A DNA stretch of 53,503 nucleotides from the NCBI GenBank assembly GCA_014384285.1, contig JACNGE010000017.1, forward strand, positions 1 through 53,503, written 5' to 3'. The translations under genes were made by a program, and so were the position numbers. Source of the DNA: Actinomycetota bacterium (GTDB taxonomy: Bacteria > Actinomycetota > Acidimicrobiia > Actinomarinales > Actinomarinaceae). The notes below the pieces were generated by a model. The model did not search any database and was not told the origin of the DNA. It saw only the letters and a program-made list of their open reading frames with translations. Shown piece after piece: positions 16,725-27,254 of the stretch (position 1 is its first letter; every line of letters begins with the position of its first letter).

Positions 16725-19244
16725 CTAAATCATTTTAAGTAAAAGGTTTTCGATGTGAGAGAGCACTTTGACATCATCAAAATTACCAGGACCTCCGCCA
16801 ATAGATAATTTCGGATCTTTAGACGCTCCACCTTTGTAAAATTGCGAAGCTTCACTTATAATATTCGAGATATCAATTTGAGTATCCTTATTAACAGCAC
16901 CTACTAAACCTGTTTTGTCCCCAATTTTAGAAAGAATAACAACAATATCGACACTATCGGTAGATATGCAATTAAGTGCTAAATTTTTAAGATCTTCAGT
17001 TGTTTCAACTTCTACCAGGCCAATGTAGACTTTTTTATTGTTAATATTTTCACATGAATCAACAATCTGTTTTGATAAATTAGTTAGTTCCTGTTGCTTA
17101 AAACGACTAAGTTTTGATGATAGCTCTTCATAATCTTCTAAAAATGATTGAAGTTTTATTGGAACATCTTCAATGTTTGTTTTCAAAATTTGACTAACAC
17201 TTTCGTATGATTGATATGCATTTGATAGAAAATTGTAGGCATCTATACCAGAAAGCATTTCAACCCTCCTAAGGTTTGACCCAATAGAAGATTCTGAAGT
17301 GAGAACAATCAGACCTACATCATTAGAATTCTTTACATGAGTACCACCACAGAGTTCTTTACTAAAGTTACCTATAGATACAACACGAACATCATTTTCA
17401 TACTTGTCACCAAAAAATGCTAAAGCACCTTCTTCTTTTGCTTTTTCAATATTCATAATGTTCGTCTCTATTTCCAAATCATAAAATACCTGCTTGTTTG
17501 TTTCTTTAAAAATAGAATCTAGCTCGTCTTGAGCGACTTTATTCGTATGGCTAAAGTCAAACCTAAATCTGCCAGGTGCAACATGTGATCCTGCTTGTGC
17601 TACATGAGAGCCCAATATATTACGTAATGATGCATGTACCATATGTGCTGCAGTATGACTTTTAGAGACAGCATTTCTAAACTTATGGTCAACAACTTGA
17701 GTAACTTTATCACCAATTTGAAAATTAGTGTTTGAAGTAACAAGACCTGTAGAGCCAGATTTAGTCTGAACTAATTCAGTAACATTAAACTTAACTTCAT
17801 CACTAATCAGAATTCCTTCATCAGAAACTTGACCTCCTGCTTCATAATAGAAAGGTGTCTCAGTAAAAAATAGAATCTGTTTTCCATCTACGTCTTTAAT
17901 ATCGTAAATTTCAGATGCAGACTCCAGAGAATCATAACCTGTGAAAAGATTCTTATCTACGTTAAATAGTACTTCAGAGCTAGCTTGTCTAGATTTACTT
18001 GACTTATCTTTGTGGGCTTCGAAATGTTCCAAAAATTCTTTTTCATCTATTATGAAATTATTTTCAATAGCTATTTCGTTAGTAAGTTCATACGGAAAAC
18101 CGTATGTTTCAAATAAATAAAAGGCATCTTTAGAGTCAATATTGTTTTTTTTATTAATAATCGAATTAATTTCAACAACCCCTTTTTCAATAGTTCTCTG
18201 GAATAAATTTTCCTCTGCTTTATAAAGTTTGACTATTTTCGCTTTGTTGTCTGTTAATTCAGGATAGGAACTTTTATATAAATTAATAATCTCTTCTAAT
18301 AGATAATCTAGTGAGTTTATCTCGTTTTTTAACTGGTGGTATGCACGAATAGTACGTCTTATAAGTCTACGCAATATGTAACCCCTACCTTCATTAGTAG
18401 GAACTACACCATCAGAAATCATGAATGTACTTGATTTCATATGATCTAATATAATTTTTTCAAACTTATCATTCCTATCATCAATATTCTTAATAAGAAC
18501 TTCATGAATAGGTGCAAAAAGATCTGTTTGAAATAAGTTATCCTTTTCTTGGAGAACCATAGCCATACGCTCTAGGCCCATCCCAGTATCTATGTTTTTA
18601 CTTGGCAACTCTCCAACCACTTCATAGGGTTTATCTTGAATTGAATCTGTGAAGACAAGATTCCAAACTTCAATAAAACGATCTTCTCCCCCACCTATAG
18701 GCCCACCATCTTCTCCAAATTCTGAGCCTCGATCAATAAATATTTCTGAACTAGGCCCACATGGTCCAGGAATGTTCATGTGCCAGAAATTATCTTTATC
18801 TCCTCTTTGTATTCTTAATTCAGATATTCCGATTTCATCTTTCCATATATCAAATGCTTCGTCGTCATTTTTGTACACTGTGATCCATATTTTGTTTGGA
18901 TCTACTCCTAATATATTTGTTATAAAGTCGTAGGAATACCTAATTGCTTCTTTCTTAAAATATTCACCTACACTAAAGTTTCCTAACATTTCAAAGAATG
19001 TAAGGTGTCTGTCTGTTTCACCTACTATATCTATATCAACAGTACGGATACATTTTTGCGAAGAAGCCATATTTCTATTATCTGGTGTTTTGGTTCCCGA
19101 GAAGTAATCTTTAAGAGGTACCATTCCGGCAGCAGTAAACAGCAGAGTATCATCGTGTGGTATCAAAGATGCAGAGGATAAAATTTTATGATTATGTTCT
19201 TGAAAATATTCAAGAAATTTACTTCTTATTTCATTGCTTTTCAT
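16725..19244 (-). CDS. alaS: Alanyl-tRNA synthetase
   Basis: The 839-residue enzyme charges tRNA-Ala. The class II catalytic core fills the first 240 residues (LLFTAAGMVPLKDYFSG; QKCIRTVDIDIVGETDRHLT; FFEMLGNFSVGEYF). The tRNA-binding middle part follows, then the editing domain with HTAAH at about 527-531 and CGGTH at about 630-634, which removes mischarged serine and glycine, and a C-terminal DHHA1 domain with GGGPGNFDD. It is near the lower end of the family size. It overlaps aspS by 14 bases and is followed by ruvX. Confidence 0.97.
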   Translation of the reverse strand: MKSNEIRSKFLEYFQEHNHKILSSASLIPHDDTLLFTAAGMVPLKDYFSGTKTPDNRNMASSQKCIRTVDIDIVGETDRHLTFFEMLGNFSVGEYFKKEAIRYSYDFITNILGVDPNKIWITVYKNDDEAFDIWKDEIGISELRIQRGDKDNFWHMNIPGPCGPSSEIFIDRGSEFGEDGGPIGGGEDRFIEVWNLVFTDSIQDKPYEVVGELPSKNIDTGMGLERMAMVLQEKDNLFQTDLFAPIHEVLIKNIDDRNDKFEKIILDHMKSSTFMISDGVVPTNEGRGYILRRLIRRTIRAYHQLKNEINSLDYLLEEIINLYKSSYPELTDNKAKIVKLYKAEENLFQRTIEKGVVEINSIINKKNNIDSKDAFYLFETYGFPYELTNEIAIENNFIIDEKEFLEHFEAHKDKSSKSRQASSEVLFNVDKNLFTGYDSLESASEIYDIKDVDGKQILFFTETPFYYEAGGQVSDEGILISDEVKFNVTELVQTKSGSTGLVTSNTNFQIGDKVTQVVDHKFRNAVSKSHTAAHMVHASLRNILGSHVAQAGSHVAPGRFRFDFSHTNKVAQDELDSIFKETNKQVFYDLEIETNIMNIEKAKEEGALAFFGDKYENDVRVVSIGNFSKELCGGTHVKNSNDVGLIVLTSESSIGSNLRRVEMLSGIDAYNFLSNAYQSYESVSQILKTNIEDVPIKLQSFLEDYEELSSKLSRFKQQELTNLSKQIVDSCENINNKKVYIGLVEVETTEDLKNLALNCISTDSVDIVVILSKIGDKTGLVGAVNKDTQIDISNIISEASQFYKGGASKDPKLSIGGGPGNFDDVKVLSHIENLLLKMI

Positions 19245-20937
19245 CGCTAATATACCTTAGATTATAGTCTGATAGTTCACTTTCATTTATTGAAGAAGGC
19301 GCTTCTGTTAATGGATCCATGCCTGATTGTGTTTTAGGAAAAGGTATGACATCTCTAATAGATGGTTGCTTAAGAATTTCTGCAACAAGTCTATCTATTC
19401 CAATTGCAAAACCTGCATGTTGTGGCGTTCCGTATGAAAGAGCTTCTATAAACCATCCGAACCTAGTGTCTATTTCTTCATTGGATAATCCCCATTTTTC
19501 AAGTACAAGTTTTTGTATTTCAGGGGTGTTAATTCTTTGTGAGCCTGAACCTAATTCCACACCATTTAGAACTAAATCGTAGTGTAACGCAATAGCTTCA
19601 TCAGGAGCCTCTTTAAAAAGTTCAGAATCTTTAGGCGCTGTAAATGGATGGTGCGAAGGCTGTAGAACTCCACCTTCATTTTCGAAATATGGAAAATCTT
19701 CTACCCAGAGAAAACTAGCTGCTTCAGTTGCCTCACCTTTAAAAATATCTCTACGAAGAACATCCATGTATTTAGATATTTCTAACAAATCGCCTGACTG
19801 AAATATGGTCACACCACTACCCTTTGAAAGAATAGAGTTAATTTCCTCTTCCTTTAAAAACTTAACTAACGGACCTGTTAATTCGTTATCAGTACATTTA
19901 AACCAACCAAGTCCATTAGAACCCATCTCTTTAACTAATTGATCTAACCTATCCAACTCTTTTCGTGTTAATAATTCTGATGTATGAAGTGACAAAACTT
20001 TGCCATTGTTAGATAGATTTTCCTTTATAAACTTTATTTCAGTATTTTCAAAAATCTCAGTAGAGTCACTAATTGTCGATGCAATTCTTAAATCTGGTTT
20101 ATCAGTCCCGTATAATTTAATCGATTCTTGATATGAAATAGTTTTAAACGGAGTGGTTATTTTAATATCAAATGCTTCATCAAATATATGTTTTACAATA
20201 ATTTCTACATTCTTCTTTACTAGTTCGGGGTTACCATTCGAAAACTCTAAATCTAACTGGGTAAATTCTGGTTGGCGATCTTTTCTCGAATCTTCATCAC
20301 GATAGCATTTTGCTATTTGGTAATAATTTGGAAACCCAGACATCATGAATAATTGTTTATACATTTGTGGTGATTGTGGTAATGCATAAAAAGAACCAGG
20401 AGATTTCCTAGAAGGAACAAGAAAATCTTTTGCACCTTCAGGAGTAGATTTAATTAATGTGGGTGTATCTATTTCTAATATGTCTAATTTGTTCATGATA
20501 GTTCTAATACTCTTAAAAGTTTTTGACCTTGCGACAATATTATGTTTCATTTCATTTCGACGTAAGTCTAGATATCTGTATTTTAAACGTATTGTTTCAT
20601 CGGTTTCTATACCATCTTCAATCTGAAAAGGTAATGACTTACTTGGATTTACAACTGTTATTTCGTTAACTGCAATTTCGAATTCACCAAGTAAAGTTTT
20701 TTTATTTATTAATTCACTGTTTCTTTTTTTAAAAATACCTGAAATTTCTATATAGTACTCACTTTTAACATTCACTTCAATTGAGGATTCTTTATCAAAT
20801 ACCAATTGAATTGTAGATTCAAAATCCCGTAAATCTATAAAAGTTAAACCTCCATGATCTCTTACGTTATCAACCCACCCACGCAAAGAAGTAATATTTG
20901 AATCTACGACAGTAGTAGTTAAATCTTTAATTCTCAA
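19231..20937 (-). CDS. aspS: Aspartyl-tRNA synthetase, bacterial type
   Basis: The 568-residue protein has an N-terminal OB anticodon-binding domain (1-105; SLRGWVDNVRDHGGLTFIDL), a class II core with FLVPSR, QSPQMYKQLFM and CYRDEDSRKDRQPEFTQLDL, the bacterial GAD insertion (about 275-420) and motif 3 with GFAIGIDRLVAE. Whether it is discriminating or also charges tRNA-Asn cannot be told; no gatCAB genes are here. Overlap with hisS (11 bases) and alaS (14 bases) makes a three-synthetase block. Confidence 0.97.
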   Translation of the reverse strand: MRIKDLTTTVVDSNITSLRGWVDNVRDHGGLTFIDLRDFESTIQLVFDKESSIEVNVKSEYYIEISGIFKKRNSELINKKTLLGEFEIAVNEITVVNPSKSLPFQIEDGIETDETIRLKYRYLDLRRNEMKHNIVARSKTFKSIRTIMNKLDILEIDTPTLIKSTPEGAKDFLVPSRKSPGSFYALPQSPQMYKQLFMMSGFPNYYQIAKCYRDEDSRKDRQPEFTQLDLEFSNGNPELVKKNVEIIVKHIFDEAFDIKITTPFKTISYQESIKLYGTDKPDLRIASTISDSTEIFENTEIKFIKENLSNNGKVLSLHTSELLTRKELDRLDQLVKEMGSNGLGWFKCTDNELTGPLVKFLKEEEINSILSKGSGVTIFQSGDLLEISKYMDVLRRDIFKGEATEAASFLWVEDFPYFENEGGVLQPSHHPFTAPKDSELFKEAPDEAIALHYDLVLNGVELGSGSQRINTPEIQKLVLEKWGLSNEEIDTRFGWFIEALSYGTPQHAGFAIGIDRLVAEILKQPSIRDVIPFPKTQSGMDPLTEAPSSINESELSDYNLRYISDEKQ

Positions 20938-22099
20938 TTAATACCTCTATATCAAAATCAACGGAAGTGTTGTTAACTAAGTCTTTAATTGTATCTTCAT
21001 CTGTGTTAATCACGTACCTTGCATTAAGATTTTTAGCCTGTTTAAATTGAGTATTCAATTTGGATATACGTGGTGGTTTAAAGTAATTAATTTTTTTATC
21101 GTCTAAAAATAATGCATATTCTGTAATTTTATTTATATTAGAACCAATTAAATATATAGTTGGGTCTGCAGAAACTGTTCCAATTGTATTCATTATTCTT
21201 TCTATCCCAAATGCAACTCCAACACCATTAAACTTACCAAGACCAAGTATTTCGGATAAACGGTCGTACCTCCCACCGCCTCCAAGAACTAGGCCATCTT
21301 TAGTAATGAATTCAAATGTTAAGTCATTATAATAGTCAAGACCTCTAACAAGCTTTGTATTTTCTCTATAAGCTATTTTGTTTTTATTAAGAAGAGATTT
21401 CAAAAGATTGAACTTTAGAATTGAATCTTCGTTAATGTACTTTAAAATTTCAGGAGCATCTCTAATGACATCGAAATCTGTTTTATTGTTAGAATCTAGT
21501 ATCCGTAAAGTATTATTATTTAACTTTTCAAGGCTTTCATCAGATAGCTTGTCTTTATTTAATGTTAAATATTTATGCAGATTATCAATATATGCATTTC
21601 TATCTTCAAGTGAACCTATTGTATTAATTTCCAAAGTAAATTCGAGATCTAAGTTTTTTAGAAATCTAATTGAGTCACTTATTACTTGAAAATCAGAATA
21701 TTCGTCAATTTGACCTATAATTTCAATACCACCTTGAGTAAATTCTCTGTATCGATTTTTTTGTGGATTTTCATATCTAAACATTTGACCAAAATATGCG
21801 TAATGTTTAGTTTGTTCTTTATTGAACTGTGAGTGATATCTTACAATACTTGATGTGCCTTCAGGTCTAAGTACAAGAGATCTACCACCTTTATCATCGA
21901 ATTGATACATCTGTTTAGACACAATTTCTGAATTTACACCTATAGATTTTTCAAATAATTCGGTATATTCAATATGAGGTGTTTGGGTATATGAATATCC
22001 ATAATTAATAAATGATTTATGGAATTGATCTCTTATATAAAGGTATTTCGTCGAATTTTCATCAACTATGTTTTGAGTACCTTTTACCTGTTCAATCAT
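20927..22099 (-). CDS. hisS: Histidyl-tRNA synthetase
   Basis: The 390-residue protein has the class II HisRS landmarks: LVLRPEGTSSIVRYH (motif 2 start), GGGRYDRL (the histidine A loop, about 277-284) and VGVAFGIERIM (motif 3, about 294-304). The C-terminal anticodon-binding domain is present but short, so the enzyme is smaller than the usual 410-430 residues. The order MBL hydrolase-hisS-aspS is typical of actinobacteria. It overlaps both neighbours by 8-11 bases. Confidence 0.95.
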   Translation of the reverse strand: MIEQVKGTQNIVDENSTKYLYIRDQFHKSFINYGYSYTQTPHIEYTELFEKSIGVNSEIVSKQMYQFDDKGGRSLVLRPEGTSSIVRYHSQFNKEQTKHYAYFGQMFRYENPQKNRYREFTQGGIEIIGQIDEYSDFQVISDSIRFLKNLDLEFTLEINTIGSLEDRNAYIDNLHKYLTLNKDKLSDESLEKLNNNTLRILDSNNKTDFDVIRDAPEILKYINEDSILKFNLLKSLLNKNKIAYRENTKLVRGLDYYNDLTFEFITKDGLVLGGGGRYDRLSEILGLGKFNGVGVAFGIERIMNTIGTVSADPTIYLIGSNINKITEYALFLDDKKINYFKPPRISKLNTQFKQAKNLNARYVINTDEDTIKDLVNNTSVDFDIEVLIEN

Positions 22100-22718
22100 T
22101 TAAATATTCCCTTATAAACTCATTTTCCTTACTTATAATACTCACTTTTTCAGATGGTCCGTGGCCTGGAAGAATTTCATAATCTTTATTAAATTTAGAG
22201 TACACGTTCTTAATTGACGATATCATATCGGAATTACTACCACTTTTTAGATCAGTTCTACCGATACTTTCTTTAAAAACAAAATCACCTGTAAAAATAA
22301 TTCCAAGATCAGGGAATTCAAAGGAAGTACTACCTGCTGTGTGACCTGGATTATGGTAAATATTAATTAAGTCGTTATTTAATGTATTAACATCAATTAT
22401 TTCACCATTAAATGTTTCGCTCTGAATAAAGTTATTCGTAAATGAAGCAATCTGTTCTTGTGGGTTTCTAGCAAGAAACTCATCTTCAAGATTCATAAAA
22501 ATTTTGCTTTCAAAATTAACCATCCCCAATGAGTGATCAAAGTGACCGTGGGTTACCAATGCTCCCCCAATACTTAAGTTATTCTTTTTAACATAGTTTA
22601 TTGGTTCATCTAAATCCGGTGGCAAGTCTACAAAAAAGCATACGTCATCGTTAAATGGTCTTAGTATGTAACAATTTGAGGACGTAAAACTTGTAAATCT
22701 ATATAGTTCAGAATTCAT
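22092..22718 (-). CDS. MBL-fold hydrolase, glyoxalase II-like
   Basis: The 208-residue protein has the binuclear metal motif THGHFDHS (about 55-62), then HNPGHTAGSTS (third His), GDFVFKESIGRTD (bridging Asp) and the late LPGHGP His. These are the features of small glyoxalase II-like enzymes. A related gene lies between relA and hisS in mycobacteria (Rv2581c), so context supports orthology. The substrate is not known; a hydroxyacyl-glutathione substrate is doubtful in actinobacteria, which usually use mycothiol. It overlaps rel by 4 bases. Confidence 0.88.
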   Translation of the reverse strand: MNSELYRFTSFTSSNCYILRPFNDDVCFFVDLPPDLDEPINYVKKNNLSIGGALVTHGHFDHSLGMVNFESKIFMNLEDEFLARNPQEQIASFTNNFIQSETFNGEIIDVNTLNNDLINIYHNPGHTAGSTSFEFPDLGIIFTGDFVFKESIGRTDLKSGSNSDMISSIKNVYSKFNKDYEILPGHGPSEKVSIISKENEFIREYLND

Positions 22719-24880
22719 TTTTTACCTGGGAATATTCTTGATGCCTCAAAAACATTTTCTATATTTTTAGCATCTTTAATAATCTCTTCTAGTTGGTTAT
22801 TGTCACTAATTTCTATTTGAAATACTAAACTTACAATCCTTTTACTACTTGTAACAGATTTAGCAACGAGTATATTTCCCCCATTGTCTGAAATTGCAAT
22901 AGTTGCATCCCTTAAGAGATATGGCCTATCAATAGCTTCGATTTCTAACCAAATAATGCTACCTGTGTGTGTGTGGAAGCCCCATGTAACATCGATAATA
23001 CGTTCCCCTTTTGTGCTATCAATTTGAATGTTCATACAATCTGATCGATGCACAGAGATACCATTATTGATTGTTACAAATCCTAATATATCATCACCCG
23101 GAACAGGAACGCAGCACTTAGCCATCCTTACTTGAATATCATCATATCCTTCTACAATTATAAGACCCGAACTCTCAGAGTCTTTTGCTTCCGGTGTAAA
23201 TATATCTTCATCGTCAGTAATTTCTTCTGGAAATACATAGTTCCGTATTTTATTTCCAATATTATTAATTTTTAAATTACCATTACCTAATTTTTGATAA
23301 AACATTTCATAATTTGGTAATGAAGTTACATCAAGTAAATTTTTTAAAATATCTTCTTTATTTGCAAAATTTAATACATCAGTATTTTCATCTAGCCATG
23401 TGTTGAGTATCTGCTTTCCTTTTTGTATGTCCTCATCTTTCATTTGCTTCTGATACCATTGTTTAATTTTTGATCTAGCTCTTGATGTTTTTACTAAATT
23501 TAGCCAGTCTCTACTGGGTCCTTTTGTAGAATCATTAGTTGTCAATACTTCGACAATATCACCAGTTTTAATAGTGTTACCTAAGTTAGATAATTTTCCA
23601 TTAACTTTTGCACCAATCATTTTTTCACCGACTTCTGTATGAACTGCAAATGCGAAATCCACTGCGGTAGATCCTGAAGGAAGTGTCACAACATCACCAT
23701 TTGGTGTTAGACAAAAGATTTCGTCTTCATATAAATCTAATTTCATGTGTTGCAAAAATTCATTAGGATCTGGATATTCTGAAGAAATATTATTTAAATC
23801 ATTTGTCCATTCTTTTAAATCGTTAGAGGGTTTCTCTTTATACTTCCAATGTGCAGCAACTCCAAATTCAGCTCTATAATGCATCTCTCTTGTTCTTATT
23901 TGAATTTCAACTTTATTCCCATCTGGAGTCAAAACAGTTGTGTGCAGACTTTGGTACAGATTAAATTTTGGCATTGATATAAAATCTTTGAACCTTCCAA
24001 GGACAGGTTGAAAGTTCGCATGAACAAGCCCAAGTATTGAATAACAGTTTTTAACATCATCAGTAATAATTCTTACACCTATAAGATCATTAATTTCATG
24101 GAAAGATAAACCACTATTTATAATCTTTTTATAAATAGAGTAATTGTGTTTTGGTCTTCCAACTACATCGGCAGATATAGAATTGTCTCCTAATAGTTCA
24201 GTAAGAATTTTGGTTGTTTTCTTTATTTCAGAATTTCGATGGGGTGAAGTTTTATTAATCAGGCTTTCTATTTCTAAATTTTGTTTCTTAAATAAGATTT
24301 CAAAAGAGGTGTCTTCAAGAGTATGTTTTATATTTTGCAATCCTAGTCGATGAGCTAACGGAGCATAAACGTATAATGTTTCATTAGCTATTTTTTCCTG
24401 TTTCCAATCATTTAAGTGCTCCAATGTTTCAATATTATGCAATCTATCTGCAAGTTTGAGAATCAATACTCTAATATCTTTAGACATAGCAACAACCATT
24501 TTTCTAATGGCATCCGCTTTAGCTTCTTCTTTTGTGTTGTATTTTATACGATCTAATTTGGTTACACCATCTACGATGTTTGCAACATCTGCACCAAAAC
24601 TTTTTTTGATATCATTATAAGTAATATCAGTATCTTCTATTAAATCATGCAAAAGAGCTGCTGTTACTGTTTCTATATCCATACTCAAATCTGAAAGATA
24701 GATTGCAACACTAACTGGGTGGGAAATATATGGCTCACCGGATTTTCTTTTCTGAGAAATGTGACCGTTAAATGCCATATTGTAGGCAGAATTAATGATA
24801 TCTAATTCTTTATCCTCATATCTCGATCTAAGATCTTCTATTAAATCATCAACAGTACTTGTTTTAAGATTTTCACCCAT
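22715..24880 (-). CDS. relA: Bifunctional (p)ppGpp synthetase/hydrolase Rel
   Basis: The 721-residue long RSH protein has the domains in order: HD hydrolase (about 30-190) with the metal motif LLHDLIEDTD intact; synthetase (about 230-350) with GVRIITDDVKNCYSILGLVH and RFKDFISMPKFNLYQSLHTT; TGS (about 385-450); a helical region and a Cys-rich segment KCCVPVPGDDILG (about 590-602); and a C-terminal ACT domain (650-721). Since the HD and synthetase motifs both look intact, it should make and break (p)ppGpp under amino-acid stress. It follows secF by a 21-base gap, matching the secD-secF-rel order of mycobacteria. Confidence 0.96.
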   Translation of the reverse strand: MGENLKTSTVDDLIEDLRSRYEDKELDIINSAYNMAFNGHISQKRKSGEPYISHPVSVAIYLSDLSMDIETVTAALLHDLIEDTDITYNDIKKSFGADVANIVDGVTKLDRIKYNTKEEAKADAIRKMVVAMSKDIRVLILKLADRLHNIETLEHLNDWKQEKIANETLYVYAPLAHRLGLQNIKHTLEDTSFEILFKKQNLEIESLINKTSPHRNSEIKKTTKILTELLGDNSISADVVGRPKHNYSIYKKIINSGLSFHEINDLIGVRIITDDVKNCYSILGLVHANFQPVLGRFKDFISMPKFNLYQSLHTTVLTPDGNKVEIQIRTREMHYRAEFGVAAHWKYKEKPSNDLKEWTNDLNNISSEYPDPNEFLQHMKLDLYEDEIFCLTPNGDVVTLPSGSTAVDFAFAVHTEVGEKMIGAKVNGKLSNLGNTIKTGDIVEVLTTNDSTKGPSRDWLNLVKTSRARSKIKQWYQKQMKDEDIQKGKQILNTWLDENTDVLNFANKEDILKNLLDVTSLPNYEMFYQKLGNGNLKINNIGNKIRNYVFPEEITDDEDIFTPEAKDSESSGLIIVEGYDDIQVRMAKCCVPVPGDDILGFVTINNGISVHRSDCMNIQIDSTKGERIIDVTWGFHTHTGSIIWLEIEAIDRPYLLRDATIAISDNGGNILVAKSVTSSKRIVSLVFQIEISDNNQLEEIIKDAKNIENVFEASRIFPGKK

Positions 24881-24901
24881 ACCTATATGCTAGTAAAGAA
24901 T

Positions 24902-25807
24902 TTATTTATTAATTATCTTTGCTAAAAATGGAACTGTAACGAATATAGAGCTATAAGTTCCAGAAAGTATTCCTATAAATAATGGAAGTGCAAAATCAGT
25001 AAGAGTGCCTGATAATCCTAAATAATTACCCAGGAATAGAATGGAGGCTATGGGTATAGCTGAAGTAATTGATGTGTTCAGACTTCTCATAAGAACTTCA
25101 TTAAATGTTTTATTAAGTGAATCATCGGAGAGATAGGAAAATCTTGAAGTCTTCACTGTATCATTCAATTTATCGAAAAGTATAACTGTATCGTATAGTG
25201 AGTAACCTAAAATCGTAAGTAAAGCAATTACTGTTGAAGGAGTTATTTCCAACCCTAGTAACACATAAATTGAGAATACTAACAATAGATCATGCATGAG
25301 TGCAATTAAAGCAATTATTGAGTATTTAAATTCATACCTGTAAGAGATTATTAATATAACTAAAGTTAAAAATATGAGTAAAGCTTGAAGGCCTTTAGAA
25401 GTAATCTCATCTCCAAATGTAGGGCCAACCCTTTGAAAATCAATATTTTCATCGCTTACATCAAATTTATTTGAAAGATAAAAAAGAAATTCTGTCTCTT
25501 TCTGTTGAGTATTTTCTGTTGCGCGGAAAATTATTGAGTCAGAATTGTCAAATGTTTGGTATCTAGAAACATCAAGAATTGAAGAATTCATTACCTCTGA
25601 TATATCCTCATCTGAATAGTTGGCTTCTAGTTGATACGTTGTTCCACCAGTAAAGTCAACAGAAAGATTTACAGGTAATACACCCAGTGAAGACATTATT
25701 AATACAGCCAAAAAAATGACCACTTCTATTAAAAATACTTTATAAAATAATTTTCCAACTTTTAAAAAATCAACATTAGTTGATCCGAGAAACAGACGTT
25801 TAATCAT
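24902..25807 (-). CDS. secF: Protein export membrane protein SecF
   Basis: The 301-residue protein has an N-terminal helix (about 25-45), the extracellular P domain beginning VDFTGGTTYQLEA (about 51-63) and five further helices from about 135 on. The family motif GYSLYDTVILFDKLND (about 200-215) and the last-helix segment are intact. With SecD it uses the proton gradient to pull secreted proteins out of the SecYEG channel. Its start overlaps the secD stop by 8 bases. Confidence 0.96.
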   Translation of the reverse strand: MIKRLFLGSTNVDFLKVGKLFYKVFLIEVVIFLAVLIMSSLGVLPVNLSVDFTGGTTYQLEANYSDEDISEVMNSSILDVSRYQTFDNSDSIIFRATENTQQKETEFLFYLSNKFDVSDENIDFQRVGPTFGDEITSKGLQALLIFLTLVILIISYRYEFKYSIIALIALMHDLLLVFSIYVLLGLEITPSTVIALLTILGYSLYDTVILFDKLNDTVKTSRFSYLSDDSLNKTFNEVLMRSLNTSITSAIPIASILFLGNYLGLSGTLTDFALPLFIGILSGTYSSIFVTVPFLAKIINK

Positions 25808-27254
25808 TTATTAAATCACTTTCTTTTATTGGGAAGAATACTCTCGGGCTCTTAGATAATGAACTTATTACAGGTACAGCATTTCTTGTATAGATTCTAG
25901 TAAATATCAAGTCAAAGATAGTTGCTACTCCAAGTGCAAGTGCAAATCCGCGAATCGGCCCTATTGCTAGAACATACAATAATAATGCAGCTGATAATGA
26001 TACAAAATCTGCTGTCAAAATTGTTTTCCATGCATCTTGTGAAGCTTTTTCAGCCGCGAATTGAAATGATCTACCAATCTTAATTTCATCTTTAAACTTT
26101 TCAAATGTAACAATGTATGAATCGGCAGCTAATCCAATAGAAACAATGATTCCAGCAATCCCGGATAAAGTTAGGGTAAAACCTTGATATTCGCCAAGCA
26201 GAGTTATTACAGAATAGAAAAGCAAACCAAAAGAACTCAATCCAAGAATTGCTACAAGACCTAATGTACGATAATAAAGAATTAGATACATTGAAACAAT
26301 AACCAAACCTACTAATCCTGCTTGTAGTCCCAAGTTCAAGGTATCTTCACCAAGAGTAGCTGAAACTTTTTCTATAGAAGATCTTTCAAATGATACTGGC
26401 AAAGCTCCGTACCTTAGAATAATAGCTAAGTTATTTGCTGATTCCCCTCCATCAGCATTACCCATAGATATTGCTGCAGTTCCACCAGTTATACCAACTG
26501 AAGGATCTACATCAAAGGCAACACCAGGTGCTGAAACAACTTCTCCGTCTAGAACTATAGCTAGCTTTCTCTGTTCACCATTTTGGCTTGCAAGTTTTTT
26601 AGTTAATTCAGTAAATAGCTGTGCAGAGTCTTCTTTAAACTCCAAGGAAACAATCCATTCATTTTCTGGAAACACTGCAATCGCATCAGAAATATCATTA
26701 CCAGTTAACTCTGCAGGACCTAATTGGTATATAACTGGATATCCACCGCTCACTGATAATATATAAGATTCAAATTCAGGATTATCATTAATTGATATAC
26801 CAATAAATTCATCAACCCCGGTTACTCCTTCTTTTATTTTAGTGCTCACATCTTCAGGGTCATCAGGATTTACTTCTAAACTTAGTGCTGGTGAGTATCC
26901 AGTTGTTAGAGATGAGTCGAGTACTGGCCTAAATGTTAATAGTCCAGTTGTTCCTAAAGCTTCAATAGCTCTTTCTTGGTCTGTAACACCTGGTAACTGG
27001 ACAAGCACAGAATTTTCACCGCTTATTGCAATTTCTGGTTCTTGAACATCTCCAAATGCCTCAATCCTAGTTCTCATTATCTCAACTGCCTGCTCTATAA
27101 GTTCTTGATCTGTATCATCATCTGCGGTAAGTATTACTGAAATACCTCCTTGTAAATCAAGTCCTAGTTTTGGTGTTAATTCCTGGATGTAAACTAGAGC
27201 AAACAGAGATGCTGAAATAATCGGTAAAAACAAAATGTTAAAATACTTTTTCAC
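25800..27254 (-). CDS. secD: Protein translocase subunit SecD
   Basis: The 484-residue protein has a first helix (about 5-22), the family motif LGLDLQGGISVIL (about 31-43), P1 base and head domain (45-300) and five C-terminal helices including GIAGIIVSIGLAADSYIVTFEKFKDE (split at 358-370 and 371-383), with the Asp expected in proton coupling. It is shorter than E. coli SecD (615 residues), as is usual for Gram-positive bacteria. It overlaps yajC by 4 bases and secF by 8. Confidence 0.96.
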   Translation of the reverse strand: MKKYFNILFLPIISASLFALVYIQELTPKLGLDLQGGISVILTADDDTDQELIEQAVEIMRTRIEAFGDVQEPEIAISGENSVLVQLPGVTDQERAIEALGTTGLLTFRPVLDSSLTTGYSPALSLEVNPDDPEDVSTKIKEGVTGVDEFIGISINDNPEFESYILSVSGGYPVIYQLGPAELTGNDISDAIAVFPENEWIVSLEFKEDSAQLFTELTKKLASQNGEQRKLAIVLDGEVVSAPGVAFDVDPSVGITGGTAAISMGNADGGESANNLAIILRYGALPVSFERSSIEKVSATLGEDTLNLGLQAGLVGLVIVSMYLILYYRTLGLVAILGLSSFGLLFYSVITLLGEYQGFTLTLSGIAGIIVSIGLAADSYIVTFEKFKDEIKIGRSFQFAAEKASQDAWKTILTADFVSLSAALLLYVLAIGPIRGFALALGVATIFDLIFTRIYTRNAVPVISSLSKSPRVFFPIKESDLIND